Source: DIGJ01 sp036658435 (GTDB lineage: Bacteria > Bacillota > Clostridia > Lachnospirales > Lachnospiraceae). Taken from it: a stretch of DNA of 31,591 nucleotides. Every line of letters starts with the position of its first letter. The first letter of the stretch is position 1. The position numbers were made by a program, and so were the translations under genes. Shown here one piece after another: positions 7,247 through 15,725 of this stretch. Location of the stretch: contig JAVXEO010000022.1 of NCBI GenBank assembly GCA_036658435.1, positions 1 through 31,591 of the forward strand. Reading direction: 5' to 3'. The notes beneath the pieces are model-generated. The model saw only the letters and a program-made list of their open reading frames with translations, did not search any database and was not told the DNA's origin.

Positions 7247-9016
7247 TTAACCTTCTTGTAAAGAAATATGCAATTTTTGTAAATTCCTCTGTTCTTTAAT
7301 AATTTTCTGGAGCTGTTCAATTTCCGTTACGTGTTTACTGGTATAATCAAGACTATACTTTTTAATTCGTATTACAATTTCATTGAACGCTTTTTCTCTT
7401 TCCACTGGATTCATATCCCTGCTTAGTGATGTATTAAATAAAGAAGCTGCTTCGGTTTGCTCTTCTTTACTTTCAAATTGATTCAGTATCTTAGCCGGTG
7501 TCACCGTTCCCCCTTCTTCATATTGTTCGAAAAGCATTTTTGCAACTTTTTCGTATAACTCTTCTTTAAAGTCCGCCGCCGTAATAATACCTTTTATTTT
7601 TTCAAAAAGGCGGGTATCTTCTATCAGCCATGTTAGTAAGATTTTCTGCGCCTGCTTAAATCCATCCTCGTTTTTATTTTTTTTCATGGAAGATTTTTCT
7701 CGATTCAGTTCATAAGGCTGACCCACAACCTGCATACCATACCGATTTACCAGTTTTCTTAAATTCTCAAAGCCTATACTGTACTTTCTATCCATTGCTT
7801 CTATATAATTATTTCGTTCAATTTCTTCTGAAAATGTAAGAAGTTTTTTGGCTATTTCATTGAAAAACCTTGTTTTTTCTCCCGGATCCGATAGGTTGAA
7901 TTCCTGTTCCAATACCTCGATTTCGAAATAGAAACCATTTTTTGCATCTTTTATTCTCTGTTGAAATGCCTCCACACCCAATGCTTTTATAAATTCATCC
8001 GGATCCTTATAGGGTTTCATGTTAATCACTCTGGCCGTCAGCCCGGCTTCTTTTAGAATGGGAATGGCTCGCAGTGCTGCCTTAATTCCGGCACGGTCAC
8101 TGTCATACGTTAGCAGTACCTCATCGGTATATCTCTTTAATAGATTTGCCTGTAATCCTGTAAATGCGGTTCCAAGAGAAGCCACTGCATTGGTAAATCC
8201 TGCCTGGTGAAGAGAAATCACATCCATATATCCTTCACAGATAATTACATTTCTTTCTCGTGACTGCCTTGCAAAATTCAGTCCATATAAATTACGGCTC
8301 TTGTCAAATACTTTGGTTTCCGGAGAATTCAAATATTTTGGTGTTCCCTCTCCCATAACACGTCCACCAAAGCCAACGACTCGGTTGTTCACATCCATTA
8401 TAGGGTACATAACCCGGTTCCAAAACTTGTCATTCGCTCCTTTTTTTTCATCCATGGTAAACAGACCGGATTCTCTTAAGAGATTGTCGTCGTACCCTTT
8501 TTTCTTTAAGTATTGATATAAACTTCCACTCACCTTGTTGGAATAACCAAGTCCAAACTTAAGAATTGTTTCCTGGGTTATCTGCCGATCTTTTAGATAA
8601 TTAAAGGCAATTTTTCCTTGTTCTGACTTTAGTTGGTAATAAAAATAGTTTGCCGCTATTTTATTTATTTCTAAAAGCCGTCCTCTTAAGTCTGCTTTCA
8701 TGCGGTCTTCTTTTGAAAGTTCCGTTTCAGGCAGATTAATCCCAACCCGCTGGGCTAAGAATTTCATAGATTCTGCAAATGTATAGTTCTCATATTCCAT
8801 GAGAAATGTAAATACGTTTCCCCCCACTCCACAGCCAAAACAATAATACATCTGTTTTCCCTGGCTTACCGAAAAGGAAGGCGATTTTTCATTATGAAAG
8901 GGACAAAGACCCAGGTAGTTGCTTCCTTTTTTTTGAAGCTTAACATAGGTAGAAACTACATCTACAATGTCATTTCTCTGTCTGACCTCTTCTACAATTT
9001 CTTCCGGATAATACAT
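7247..9016 (-). CDS. dnaG: DNA primase DnaG
   Basis: DnaG makes RNA primers at the replication fork. The N-terminal CHC2 zinc domain is seen as CPFHNEKSPSFSV with Cys38 and His41 and CFGCGVGG with Cys59 and Cys62. The central TOPRIM core follows, with VIICEGYMDVISLHQAG and LLTYDSDRAG as metal-binding motifs, and a C-terminal helical domain of the type that binds the replicative helicase. At 589 residues the length is normal. I choose the ATG at 9016 because it has GGAG 5 bases upstream and gives the usual MYYPEEIV start; a GTG at 9034 would add six residues without support. It sits 35 bases after dgt and 26 bases before rpoD. Confidence 0.97.
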   Translation of the reverse strand: MYYPEEIVEEVRQRNDIVDVVSTYVKLQKKGSNYLGLCPFHNEKSPSFSVSQGKQMYYCFGCGVGGNVFTFLMEYENYTFAESMKFLAQRVGINLPETELSKEDRMKADLRGRLLEINKIAANYFYYQLKSEQGKIAFNYLKDRQITQETILKFGLGYSNKVSGSLYQYLKKKGYDDNLLRESGLFTMDEKKGANDKFWNRVMYPIMDVNNRVVGFGGRVMGEGTPKYLNSPETKVFDKSRNLYGLNFARQSRERNVIICEGYMDVISLHQAGFTNAVASLGTAFTGLQANLLKRYTDEVLLTYDSDRAGIKAALRAIPILKEAGLTARVINMKPYKDPDEFIKALGVEAFQQRIKDAKNGFYFEIEVLEQEFNLSDPGEKTRFFNEIAKKLLTFSEEIERNNYIEAMDRKYSIGFENLRKLVNRYGMQVVGQPYELNREKSSMKKNKNEDGFKQAQKILLTWLIEDTRLFEKIKGIITAADFKEELYEKVAKMLFEQYEEGGTVTPAKILNQFESKEEQTEAASLFNTSLSRDMNPVEREKAFNEIVIRIKKYSLDYTSKHVTEIEQLQKIIKEQRNLQKLHISLQEG

Positions 9017-9051
9017 ACAAACTCCTATCGACACACCCTATGCGCATCTAT

Positions 9052-10083
9052 CTATTTTACGGTCCAAAATGTTGGTATCTTAATTGCTGTAAATGTATCA
9101 ATAGCAAAACGATCCGTCATTCCCGCTATGTAATCACATACCACACGTTCCACCGGTTCTTTCCCTGTTTCCAGCATCTCAAAATATTCAGAAGTAAGTG
9201 CCTCCGTATGCTCTAGATAATATTCATACAGTTCTATCAGCATATTTTCTGCTCTGCCTTCTTCTCCCTTTGCTTTTGGATTCGTATACACATTCTGAAA
9301 CATATATTTTCTTAAATTAAACATGGCTTCTTCAATTTCTTTTGACATGAAGATATCATTTTGGTTCTCACTATGATACACCATATCGTGAATTAAGGTA
9401 TTCAAACGTTCCTTAATAGAATATCCAAGAATTTTTCGAAATTCTATGGGAATATCCTCTTCTTTTATAATATGTCCACGAATCGCATCGTCGATGTCAT
9501 GGTTAATATAGGCAATTTTATCCGATAATCTTACAATTTTTCCTTCTAAGGTAGAAGGTCTTCCTTTTGTCTGGTGGTTCCGTATTCCGTCCCTTACTTC
9601 AAAAGTTAAATTCATTCCAATTCCACCACGTTCTAACCGCTCTACCACACGAATGCTTTGTTCGTGATGTTCAAACCCATATTTGCACACTTTATTCAAT
9701 GCCCTTTCACCGGCATGTCCAAATGGTGTATGTCCCAAATCATGTCCCAGTGCAATCGCCTCTGTTAAATCTTCATTTAAGCGCAGAGCTTTCGCAATGG
9801 TTCTTGCAATTTGAGATACTTCCAGCGTATGCGTTAATCTTGTGCGGTAGTGATCTCCCGCTGGTGATAAAAATACCTGAGTTTTATGTTTTAACCGTCG
9901 AAATGACTTGCAATGCAAAATACGGTCCCGGTCTCTTTCATAACATGGTCGAATATCACAAGGTTCTTCTTTTTGGTCTCTTCCCTTTGATTCATCGCTA
10001 AAGGAAGCATACTGACTCAAAATCTCATGTTCCCTTTGTTCCATTTTTTGTCGAATATTCATTTTCTCCATAAGACTCTCCAT
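9052..10083 (-). CDS. dgt: dGTPase-like HD-domain dNTP triphosphohydrolase
   Basis: This is an HD-superfamily protein of the deoxyguanosinetriphosphate triphosphohydrolase-like group, which removes triphosphate from dNTPs and helps control nucleotide pools. Metal-binding residues are seen in TRLTHTLEVSQIART (His), ALGHDLGHTPFGHAGE (His-Asp and the following His), and in KIAYINHDIDDA (Asp). With the ATG at 10083 the product is 343 residues, the usual size; this start has GGGG 6 bases upstream, whereas the longer frame to 10179 adds a basic, low-complexity leader with no ribosome site. It is the first gene before dnaG and rpoD, an arrangement common in Clostridia. The actual dNTP preference cannot be read from the sequence. 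Confidence 0.92.
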   Translation of the reverse strand: MESLMEKMNIRQKMEQREHEILSQYASFSDESKGRDQKEEPCDIRPCYERDRDRILHCKSFRRLKHKTQVFLSPAGDHYRTRLTHTLEVSQIARTIAKALRLNEDLTEAIALGHDLGHTPFGHAGERALNKVCKYGFEHHEQSIRVVERLERGGIGMNLTFEVRDGIRNHQTKGRPSTLEGKIVRLSDKIAYINHDIDDAIRGHIIKEEDIPIEFRKILGYSIKERLNTLIHDMVYHSENQNDIFMSKEIEEAMFNLRKYMFQNVYTNPKAKGEEGRAENMLIELYEYYLEHTEALTSEYFEMLETGKEPVERVVCDYIAGMTDRFAIDTFTAIKIPTFWTVK

Positions 10084-10159
10084 TCTTTTCCCCTTAGAAA
10101 AGTACCCACTATTGTTATTATTCGACTTTACCTTGTTATTTCCTTTTTTTTTCAGAAAA

Positions 10160-10165
10160 ATTATA
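10160..10165 (-). promoter_or_regulatory. Possible -10 box for the dgt-dnaG-rpoD operon
   Basis: A perfect TATAAT on the minus strand lies 77 bp before the dgt start. The matching -35 position is poor and no extended -10 is seen, so it is tentative. It is back-to-back with the ade promoter. Confidence 0.4.
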
Positions 10166-10203
10166 CGAATTTGTAACAATTTTCTGGGAAGGGACAGGAT
10201 GGA

Positions 10204-10232
10204 TTGACAAAAAACTTTTCAGAACATATAAT
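10204..10232 (+). promoter_or_regulatory. Perfect SigA promoter of ade
   Basis: TTGACA (10204-10209) and TATAAT (10227-10232) are exact consensus boxes with an optimal 17-bp spacer, 48 bp before the ade start. AAGGAGGG follows at 10267-10274. The short leader leaves no room for a purine riboswitch. Confidence 0.9.
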
Positions 10233-10280
10233 GGATATACTATTTTTTTCAGACTATTCAAAGAAAAAGGAGGGATTTTT

Positions 10281-11984
10281 ATGGACAAAAATTATAAAAT
10301 GGCGGTTTCTATTGGGGAAGAGAAAGCAGACCTGGTTTTAAAAAATGGATTTATCATTAATGTATTTTCCGAACGTATTATCAAAGGTGACGTGGCTATT
10401 GTAGACGACACCATTGTTGGAATCGGAAATTATCAGGGGAAAGAAGAGATTGATTGTACCGGAAAGTATATTTCTGCTGGATTCATTGATGCACATATTC
10501 ATATCGAATCTACAATGGTGCTACCCATTGAGTTATCTAAAATGTTATTGAAGTCCGGAACTACCACTTTAATTGCAGATCCTCATGAGCTTGTAAACGT
10601 TAGAGGAACGGAAGCCATGGATTTTTTACTGGATGCCACAGAGAACATTCCATTGAACGTTTACATTATGGTACCGTCTTCCGTTCCTGCTACAAAATAT
10701 GACACCAATGGTGCCGGAGAATTTTTAGCAAAGGACATGGAGAAATATGTGAATCATCCAAGAATTTTAGGTCTTGGAGAAGTGATGTGTTTTCTGGATG
10801 TTTTGCATCGAGAACCAAAAGCACTGGATAAACTTGCTTTGTTTCAAAATAAAATCGCAGATGGACATGCTCCCGGAATTAAAGATAAACAGATCCAGAC
10901 CTATCGCTTATCCGGTGTAGACAATGATCATGAATGTGTTACATTTGAAGAAGCTTTGGAAAAAATCGAAGCAGGTTTTCATATCTTAATCCGAGAAGGC
11001 AGCGGTGCTAAGAATTTAGATGCTATTGTTCGCGGACTTCTTAAAAATAATATTCCTTTGGAACGTTGTGCTTTTTGTACCGATGACCGTCACCTGGAAG
11101 ATATGGAACGCTATGGGCATATCAGTTACTGTATCCGAAAAGCTATTTCACGGGGAATGGATTCTGTAAAAGCGTTTAAAATGGGAACTTTTTCCGCCGC
11201 ACAGATTTATGGGCTAAAAGACCTTGGTGCCGTTGCCGCAGGTTATAAAGCCGACTTAGTTATTATGAGTGACCTTGAGCAGGTAACCACAGACTTCGTA
11301 ATAAAAGATGGAAAAGTAATTACGGAAGATTTTTTAAATTCATTGCATTATGAAGTTCCGGAATCTGCACTTTTACATACCGTAACCTTTCCGTCCTTAA
11401 CAAAAGAGCAGCTTTCCCTCTTCGCCGGGGATAAAAATCATGTTATGGAAATGGTTCCGGAACAGTTGGTTACCAACCACCTGCAAGAGGGGATTCCACA
11501 AAAGGATGGCATCTTTACCCCCAATAAAGAATATAATAAACTATGTGTAGTGGAACGTCACGGAAAAAGTGGAAAAGTTGGCGTTGCTCCTCTTAAAGGA
11601 TTTGGTATTGTAAATGGAGCAATTGCCACCAGTGTTTCCCATGATTCCCATAATATTATAGCCGCCGGAGATAATGATGCCGATCTTATTGCTGCCGTTG
11701 AAAAACTCCGTGAAACCCAAGGTGGTTACGTAATTGCTTCCGGCGGCCGGGTGATTGATGTTCTTCCCCTTTCTGTGTGTGGGCTTATGAGTACCCTTCC
11801 ATGTAAAACCGTACAGGAAAAAGCAGGTAAGATGTTATCCTACGCGCATACTTTAGGAGTTTCCCAGGAAATTGATCCTTTTATAACACTTTCTTTCCTT
11901 GCACTTCCTGTTATTCCACACTTACGTTTATTGGATATTGGTCTTTTTGATGTGGATACTTTTCAGCCAATTATAGAAGAATAA
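10281..11984 (+). CDS. ade: Adenine deaminase
   Basis: The enzyme converts adenine to hypoxanthine and ammonia in purine salvage. The 567-residue protein is an amidohydrolase with the metal motif GFIDAHIHIESTM (Asp70, His72, His74, Glu76), then TTTLIADPHELVNVRG, a conserved GLGEVM, GHAPGI, and the Asp-containing CTDDRHLEDM. The C-terminal adenine-deaminase domain shows RHGKSGKVGVAPLKGFG and the SHDSHNI segment; this second domain separates Ade from dihydroorotases and other amidohydrolases. Length is typical (about 570-590). The ATG has AAGGAGGG upstream. It stands alone between a perfect promoter and a terminator, divergent from dgt. It complements the guanine-deaminase and permease pair at 27115-28921. 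Confidence 0.96.
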   Translation: MDKNYKMAVSIGEEKADLVLKNGFIINVFSERIIKGDVAIVDDTIVGIGNYQGKEEIDCTGKYISAGFIDAHIHIESTMVLPIELSKMLLKSGTTTLIADPHELVNVRGTEAMDFLLDATENIPLNVYIMVPSSVPATKYDTNGAGEFLAKDMEKYVNHPRILGLGEVMCFLDVLHREPKALDKLALFQNKIADGHAPGIKDKQIQTYRLSGVDNDHECVTFEEALEKIEAGFHILIREGSGAKNLDAIVRGLLKNNIPLERCAFCTDDRHLEDMERYGHISYCIRKAISRGMDSVKAFKMGTFSAAQIYGLKDLGAVAAGYKADLVIMSDLEQVTTDFVIKDGKVITEDFLNSLHYEVPESALLHTVTFPSLTKEQLSLFAGDKNHVMEMVPEQLVTNHLQEGIPQKDGIFTPNKEYNKLCVVERHGKSGKVGVAPLKGFGIVNGAIATSVSHDSHNIIAAGDNDADLIAAVEKLRETQGGYVIASGGRVIDVLPLSVCGLMSTLPCKTVQEKAGKMLSYAHTLGVSQEIDPFITLSFLALPVIPHLRLLDIGLFDVDTFQPIIEE

Positions 11985-11993
11985 CCTGTTTCG

Positions 11994-12032
11994 GGCATTC
12001 TCTCCTTTTAAGATGGAGAGAATGCCTTTTTT
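11994..12032 (+). terminator. Terminator after ade
   Basis: GGCATTCTCTCC (11994-12005) pairs perfectly with GGAGAGAATGCC (12015-12026), followed by six T residues. It begins 10 bases after the ade stop. Confidence 0.93.
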
Positions 12033-12640
12033 CATCCGCCTAAAGTAACATCCTGTTTTTGATACCACTGGATTGCTTCCATAAATTGTTCTTTTTGAAA
12101 ATCTGGCCACAGTTCCTTTACAATATATAAATCTGCATAAACCGATTGAATTGGAAGAAATCCTGAAAGCCGGCACATTCCTCCCCAGCGAATAATCATA
12201 TCTATCCGTGAAATGTCTTTTGATACAAAATTATTTTTCAAATCCCAGTCCCATCCATAATTTACCAGAAAATTTGCTTTGATTTTTCCCTTCTGCTGCA
12301 TGGAATCTCTCTTTTTAGTATAGGGCAGTAATTCTTTTGGAAAGCAATCCGATTCTGTATTTCCTATTACAAATAGCGAAGCATCTTCCTTTTGAATCAT
12401 GGAAACCGCATCCACACAGGCTTTTTTAAAGGCTTCCACCTGTTCTTTTGGTCTTTTGCAATTGTCCAGTGTAAATCCATAATATGTTATTTCCTGTATT
12501 CCACACTGTTTTCCAAGACGTAAAACTTCCAATCCGGGATTTAGACCATGTTGATAACCCTCTTCCCGTTTTTTTCCACTTTCTTCCGCCCATCTTCTAT
12601 TTCCATCTGGAATGATACCAATATGTTTTGGTATTCGCAT
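12032..12640 (-). CDS. Short divergent cis-prenyltransferase (UppS-like)
   Basis: The 202-residue protein belongs to the undecaprenyl diphosphate synthase family, which condenses isopentenyl units onto a farnesyl primer. Residues 6-18 (HIGIIPDGNRRWA) keep the catalytic Asp and the Asn/Arg of the family signature, and YYGFTLDNCKRPKEQV matches the conserved YAFSTENWKRP block. The C-terminal motif usually reading IRTGGE..RLSNFLLWQ is here IRWGGMCRLSGFLPIQS, so the Glu after Gly-Gly is replaced. It is 30-50 residues shorter than normal UppS. AAGGAG precedes the ATG by 7 bases. It is probably a second, accessory cis-prenyltransferase or an inactive relative; I cannot tell product length. A ZIP transporter gene is 65 bases upstream in the same direction. 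Confidence 0.75.
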   Translation of the reverse strand: MRIPKHIGIIPDGNRRWAEESGKKREEGYQHGLNPGLEVLRLGKQCGIQEITYYGFTLDNCKRPKEQVEAFKKACVDAVSMIQKEDASLFVIGNTESDCFPKELLPYTKKRDSMQQKGKIKANFLVNYGWDWDLKNNFVSKDISRIDMIIRWGGMCRLSGFLPIQSVYADLYIVKELWPDFQKEQFMEAIQWYQKQDVTLGG

Positions 12641-12705
12641 AATTTTTCTCCTTACCTATCAAATACCTTCATTCTCCCCCATTTCATACTTTTTATTCCT
12701 TTGCT

Positions 12706-13488
12706 TTACGCCAATGCAACATCTAAGATCATCATAATCACAAAGCCTGCTACAAATCCCAGGGTTCCTGTTTTTTCTTTTCCTTCTGCATGGGCTTCCG
12801 GTATCAGTTCTTCAATCACAACGTAAATCATAGCACCTGCTGCAAAAGATAAAAAACAGGGCATATAAAGACGGATTGCCCCAGATACCATGGCTGCCAA
12901 TACTCCAAAAATCGGTTCCACTATTGCAGACATACTTCCTGCTAAAAATGCTTTTCCCTTTTTCATTCCGGCCTGATAAAGGGGAAGGGCGACCGCTGTC
13001 CCTTCTGGATAGTTTTGTATTCCAATTCCAATTGCCAAGGCAATGGCTCCCGTTAAATATGCCGGATTCTCCGGATTTTGTGCTGCCAGTGCAAATCCCA
13101 GGCCTACGGCCATTCCTTCCGGAATATTATGAATGGTAATTGCCAGTAATAACATTCCGGTTCCTTTATCTAAATTTAAAATACATAAAGATTTTTTCAT
13201 TCTCTTTTTTATCATTTCATCCAGTATGAAAAGAAGCAGTACTCCCGTCAAAAAACCACCGGTGGGCGCAGCCCATCCAATTTGTCCGTTTTCTTCTGCA
13301 CTTTCTATTGCCGGAATTAAAAGTGACCAGATGGAAGCTGCAATCATAACTCCGCCCGCAAACCCAAGGCAAAGACTTTGAAAATTTGTATTCATCTTCT
13401 TTTTCATAAAAAATACATTAAAGGCTCCCAATGCGGTTATAGAAAATGTAAAACAGGTTCCTAAAAATGCCCAGAAAATTCCAATCAT
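12706..13488 (-). CDS. ZIP-family divalent metal transporter
   Basis: This 260-residue membrane protein belongs to the ZIP family, which imports zinc or other divalent metals down a gradient. It has about eight hydrophobic segments. The two metal-binding transmembrane motifs are visible: HNIPEGMAVGLG (fourth segment) and IQNYPEGTAVALP (fifth segment). The fifth segment has Gln-Asn where many ZIPs carry His-Asn, as occurs in ZupT-like and GufA-like proteins. The loop between segments three and four carries basic residues. A GGGGG site lies 8 bases before the ATG. It runs towards the UppS-like gene and is divergent from spoVAF. I see no clear promoter or metal operator, so specificity stays open. 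Confidence 0.9.
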   Translation of the reverse strand: MIGIFWAFLGTCFTFSITALGAFNVFFMKKKMNTNFQSLCLGFAGGVMIAASIWSLLIPAIESAEENGQIGWAAPTGGFLTGVLLLFILDEMIKKRMKKSLCILNLDKGTGMLLLAITIHNIPEGMAVGLGFALAAQNPENPAYLTGAIALAIGIGIQNYPEGTAVALPLYQAGMKKGKAFLAGSMSAIVEPIFGVLAAMVSGAIRLYMPCFLSFAAGAMIYVVIEELIPEAHAEGKEKTGTLGFVAGFVIMMILDVALA

Positions 13489-13547
13489 TATAAAATCCCC
13501 CTTATGGGTATACTCATAAATCTATATGTAAAATGATTTTTTTTATC

Positions 13548-13576
13548 ACATATTTTTTATGATTTTACAAATACTA
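13548..13576 (+). promoter_or_regulatory. Possible SigG/SigF-type promoter of spoVAF
   Basis: ACATA (13548-13552) and AATACTA (13570-13576) are 17 bp apart. Each differs only in its first base from the forespore consensus (GMATA and CATACTA). The position, 33 bp before the spoVAF start, is right, and SpoVA genes are known to be SigG-dependent. Confidence 0.4.
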
Positions 13577-13609
13577 AAGATAAAAAAGAAACATCAGATT
13601 GGAGTTTTT

Positions 13610-15046
13610 ATGAATTTATCCACTCATCTTGATAAAAATATACAAAGTGCCAAGGATATTTTCCCCATTGGCAAAAGTTTTGACATTGTAACCCGTCATT
13701 TATTTTTTGGAGAAACCCGTGCCTTTTGGATTGGAATTAATGGTTTTTGCAGAAATGACCTTTTGCAGCTTATTTTTTCTGATTTACAAAATCCGTTGTT
13801 TACAAAAGATATGAAAATTATAGATATTCAGAAGTATATGAATTCAAAAATAGGTTACTCCCAGGCAGAACTGGTAAATGATTGGGATAGTATTGTTAAA
13901 AGTGTTTTAAGCGGTCCTTCTGCTTTGTTTATTGATGGATTTTCACAGGCAATCATAATTGATACCAGAACCTATCCCTCCCGCAGCATTCAAGAACCTG
14001 ATTCAGAAAAAGTTACACGAGGTTCAAAAGATGGATTTGTGGAAACCCTTTTAATAAACACCGCACTCATGAGAAGGAGAATCCGTAATCCCAAATTAAC
14101 CTTTAAAATGAAATCTATAGGAAGTGACAGTAAAACCGATGTTGCCATTGGTTATATTGAAGGAAAAACAGACCAGGATCTGCTTCTTACTCTTGAAAAT
14201 AAGTTAGATTCCCTAAAGGTTACTTCCCTAACCATGGGAACAAAAAGTTTAGATGAGCTTCTTGTGAAGAAAAGATGGTGTAATCCCCTTCCAAGTTTTC
14301 ATCTTACGGAGAGACCGGACGTTGCCTGCAGCTACCTTATGGAAGGTCATATGGTGGTTGTAGTGGATACCTCTCCTTCTGTACTCATTCTGCCTTGTAC
14401 AATTTTTGAGTTTACACAAAGTCCGGAAGATTATTACAAAAGTCCTTCCGTCGGAAATTATTTACGTATGATTCGTTTTGCTTGTGCTATTGCAAGCCTC
14501 CTTTTGCTGCCAACCTTTCTTTTATTGGGTGCATACTTTCCCAATTTACCCGCTTCCTGGAATGTGCTCACCAGTAAGCCCCTTGCTCCTGCAACCCTGT
14601 TTCTCTATGTCCTCTTCATTGAATTTGCTCTGGATTTGTTTAAATATTCTTCGGCTCATGCTTCCAGCGGATTTTCTAATTCCCTGGGAATTATTGGTGG
14701 TCTCCTTATCAGTGATACTGCCATACAATTAAACTGGGCCAGTCTGGAAGTTATTTTTTACGGCGCCGCCACTATGCTTGTCACACTAAGTCTTGCTAGT
14801 TTGGAGTTTGGTGAAGCCATTCGGATTTATCGTATCTTTTTGGTGCTTTGTACCGGATTCTTTGGGCTATGGGGCTATATCGCCGGATTTTTTCTCATTG
14901 TAATTTCTATTATTACAACACCAACCTTTGCAAACAAAAGTTATTTTTGGCCTCTTTTTCCCTTTAACTGGGAGGCCTTAAAAACACTGCTTTTTCGTTA
15001 TCCTACTGCAAAAGCCCAGCCAAGTAAAATCTGGAAATCAAAATAA
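13610..15046 (+). CDS. spoVAF: SpoVAF/GerA-family spore germination protein
   Basis: The protein (478 residues from ATG 13610) belongs to the GerA A-subunit family of spore inner-membrane germination proteins. The long N-terminal hydrophilic domain ends with the family signature SRSIQEPDSEKVTRG (from residue 124) and the DGFVETLLINTALMRRRIR helix; from about residue 285 there are five or so membrane segments. Length and sequence, including FIDGFSQAIIIDTRTYPSRS, fit SpoVAF better than nutrient-receptor GerA subunits, but no spoVA neighbours are present here. GGAG lies 5 bases before the chosen ATG; an upstream in-frame ATG at 13559 lies inside the probable promoter. It stands alone between a ZIP gene and a GNAT gene. 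Its presence shows that the organism is a spore former or descends from one. Confidence 0.85.
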   Translation: MNLSTHLDKNIQSAKDIFPIGKSFDIVTRHLFFGETRAFWIGINGFCRNDLLQLIFSDLQNPLFTKDMKIIDIQKYMNSKIGYSQAELVNDWDSIVKSVLSGPSALFIDGFSQAIIIDTRTYPSRSIQEPDSEKVTRGSKDGFVETLLINTALMRRRIRNPKLTFKMKSIGSDSKTDVAIGYIEGKTDQDLLLTLENKLDSLKVTSLTMGTKSLDELLVKKRWCNPLPSFHLTERPDVACSYLMEGHMVVVVDTSPSVLILPCTIFEFTQSPEDYYKSPSVGNYLRMIRFACAIASLLLLPTFLLLGAYFPNLPASWNVLTSKPLAPATLFLYVLFIEFALDLFKYSSAHASSGFSNSLGIIGGLLISDTAIQLNWASLEVIFYGAATMLVTLSLASLEFGEAIRIYRIFLVLCTGFFGLWGYIAGFFLIVISIITTPTFANKSYFWPLFPFNWEALKTLLFRYPTAKAQPSKIWKSK

Positions 15047-15072
15047 TCCTAACGATCATAGAAGGATTTTTT
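15045..15072 (+). terminator. Weak terminator after spoVAF
   Basis: AATCCT (15045-15050) pairs with AGGATT (15063-15068), followed by a T-run to 15072. The stem is only 6 bp, and it overlaps the 3' end of the convergent GNAT gene. Confidence 0.45.
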
Positions 15073-15529
15073 CCATTCCAATTTTTTGGGGATTCAAGCC
15101 ACATTTTTCATAGAAATGAAGGGCTTCCTCATTACAGGACCAGACATTTAAGGTAAGATTGTAGCAGTTTTGCTTTTTTGCAAATTCCACGGCAGCATCA
15201 TATAATGCTTTTCCTATATGCTGGCCGCGGATTTTCTCATCTACACACAAATCATCAATATATAAGGTCTTTATGTCCGTAAGAATATTATCATGTAATG
15301 CTTGTTTTATAATACAGAATGCATATCCAAGAACCTGGTCCCTATCATCCACCGCAACAAAAATAGGATGGCTCTCTTCTTTCATCAATACATCCAATTC
15401 TTCATCTGTATATTTTCTGCAATTTTCCTTAAATAAGTCCGGTCTGCCATTATGATGCACCATTAGCACCTGATTGAGTAGTTCTACGATTCTATTTTTA
15501 TCGTTTATTCTTGCTCTTCTTACCTGCAT
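15056..15529 (-). CDS. GNAT-family N-acetyltransferase
   Basis: This 157-residue protein is a single GNAT domain that would transfer an acetyl group from acetyl-CoA to an amine. The acetyl-CoA loop is seen as IDDLCVDEKIRGQHIGKALYD (pattern V-x-x-x-x-R-G-x-x-I-G), with a preceding YAFCIIKQAL strand and the terminal NVWSCNEEALHFYEKCGL, typical of GNAT C-termini. The ATG at 15529 has AAAGGAGA 7 bases upstream; the frame goes further to 15583, but the added stretch overlaps the promoter. Its promoter and a pair of 29-bp repeats lie immediately upstream. It is convergent with spoVAF. Substrate is unknown. Confidence 0.9.
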   Translation of the reverse strand: MQVRRARINDKNRIVELLNQVLMVHHNGRPDLFKENCRKYTDEELDVLMKEESHPIFVAVDDRDQVLGYAFCIIKQALHDNILTDIKTLYIDDLCVDEKIRGQHIGKALYDAAVEFAKKQNCYNLTLNVWSCNEEALHFYEKCGLNPQKIGMEKILL

Positions 15530-15554
15530 TTTATTGTCTCCTTTTTTTAGAGGA

Positions 15555-15583
15555 ATTGTACCACTGCTTGATTTAAAAAGCAA
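15555..15583 (-). promoter_or_regulatory. SigA-type promoter of the GNAT gene
   Basis: On the minus strand TTGCTT (15583-15578) and TACAAT (15560-15555) are 17 bp apart and 25 bp before the start codon. The -35 box directly abuts the 29-bp repeat pair. Confidence 0.65.
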
Positions 15584-15641
15584 GGAACCATTTCTTCTAT
15601 GTTAATTTAATAGGAACCATTTTCTCTGTGTTAATTTAATG
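15584..15641. repeat. Two tandem 29-bp repeats
   Basis: Two copies (15584-15612 and 15613-15641) start with GGAACCATTT and end with TGTTAATTTAAT; they match at 25 of 29 positions. They abut the -35 box of the GNAT promoter and lie upstream of the divergent 48-residue gene. They could be a tandem operator or a recent duplication. Confidence 0.8.
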
Positions 15642-15684
15642 CTAAGAATTTCCCCAAAATATATTCTTTTTTTTCTCTTTAAAC

Positions 15685-15690
15685 TATAAT
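15685..15690 (+). promoter_or_regulatory. -10 box for the small membrane-protein gene
   Basis: A perfect TATAAT lies 35 bp before the ATG at 15726. The -35 region at the proper distance (TATTCT) is poor, so the promoter is either activator-dependent or weak. Confidence 0.45.
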
Positions 15691-15725
15691 AAAGCGAAAA
15701 TAAAAATATATGGAGGTAACATCCT

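Noticed and set aside
9034..9034. GTG start for DnaG six codons upstream
   Set aside because: The GGAG site lies between it and the ATG at 9016, so it serves the ATG.
10083..10179. 32-residue N-terminal extension of the dGTPase-like protein
   Set aside because: It has no ribosome site, is low in complexity, and covers the probable -10 box.
10233..10280. Purine riboswitch before ade
   Set aside because: Only about 40 bases of leader remain after the promoter, and no three-way junction or conserved core is present. The leader of the deaminase-permease operon (28922-28985) is also too short.
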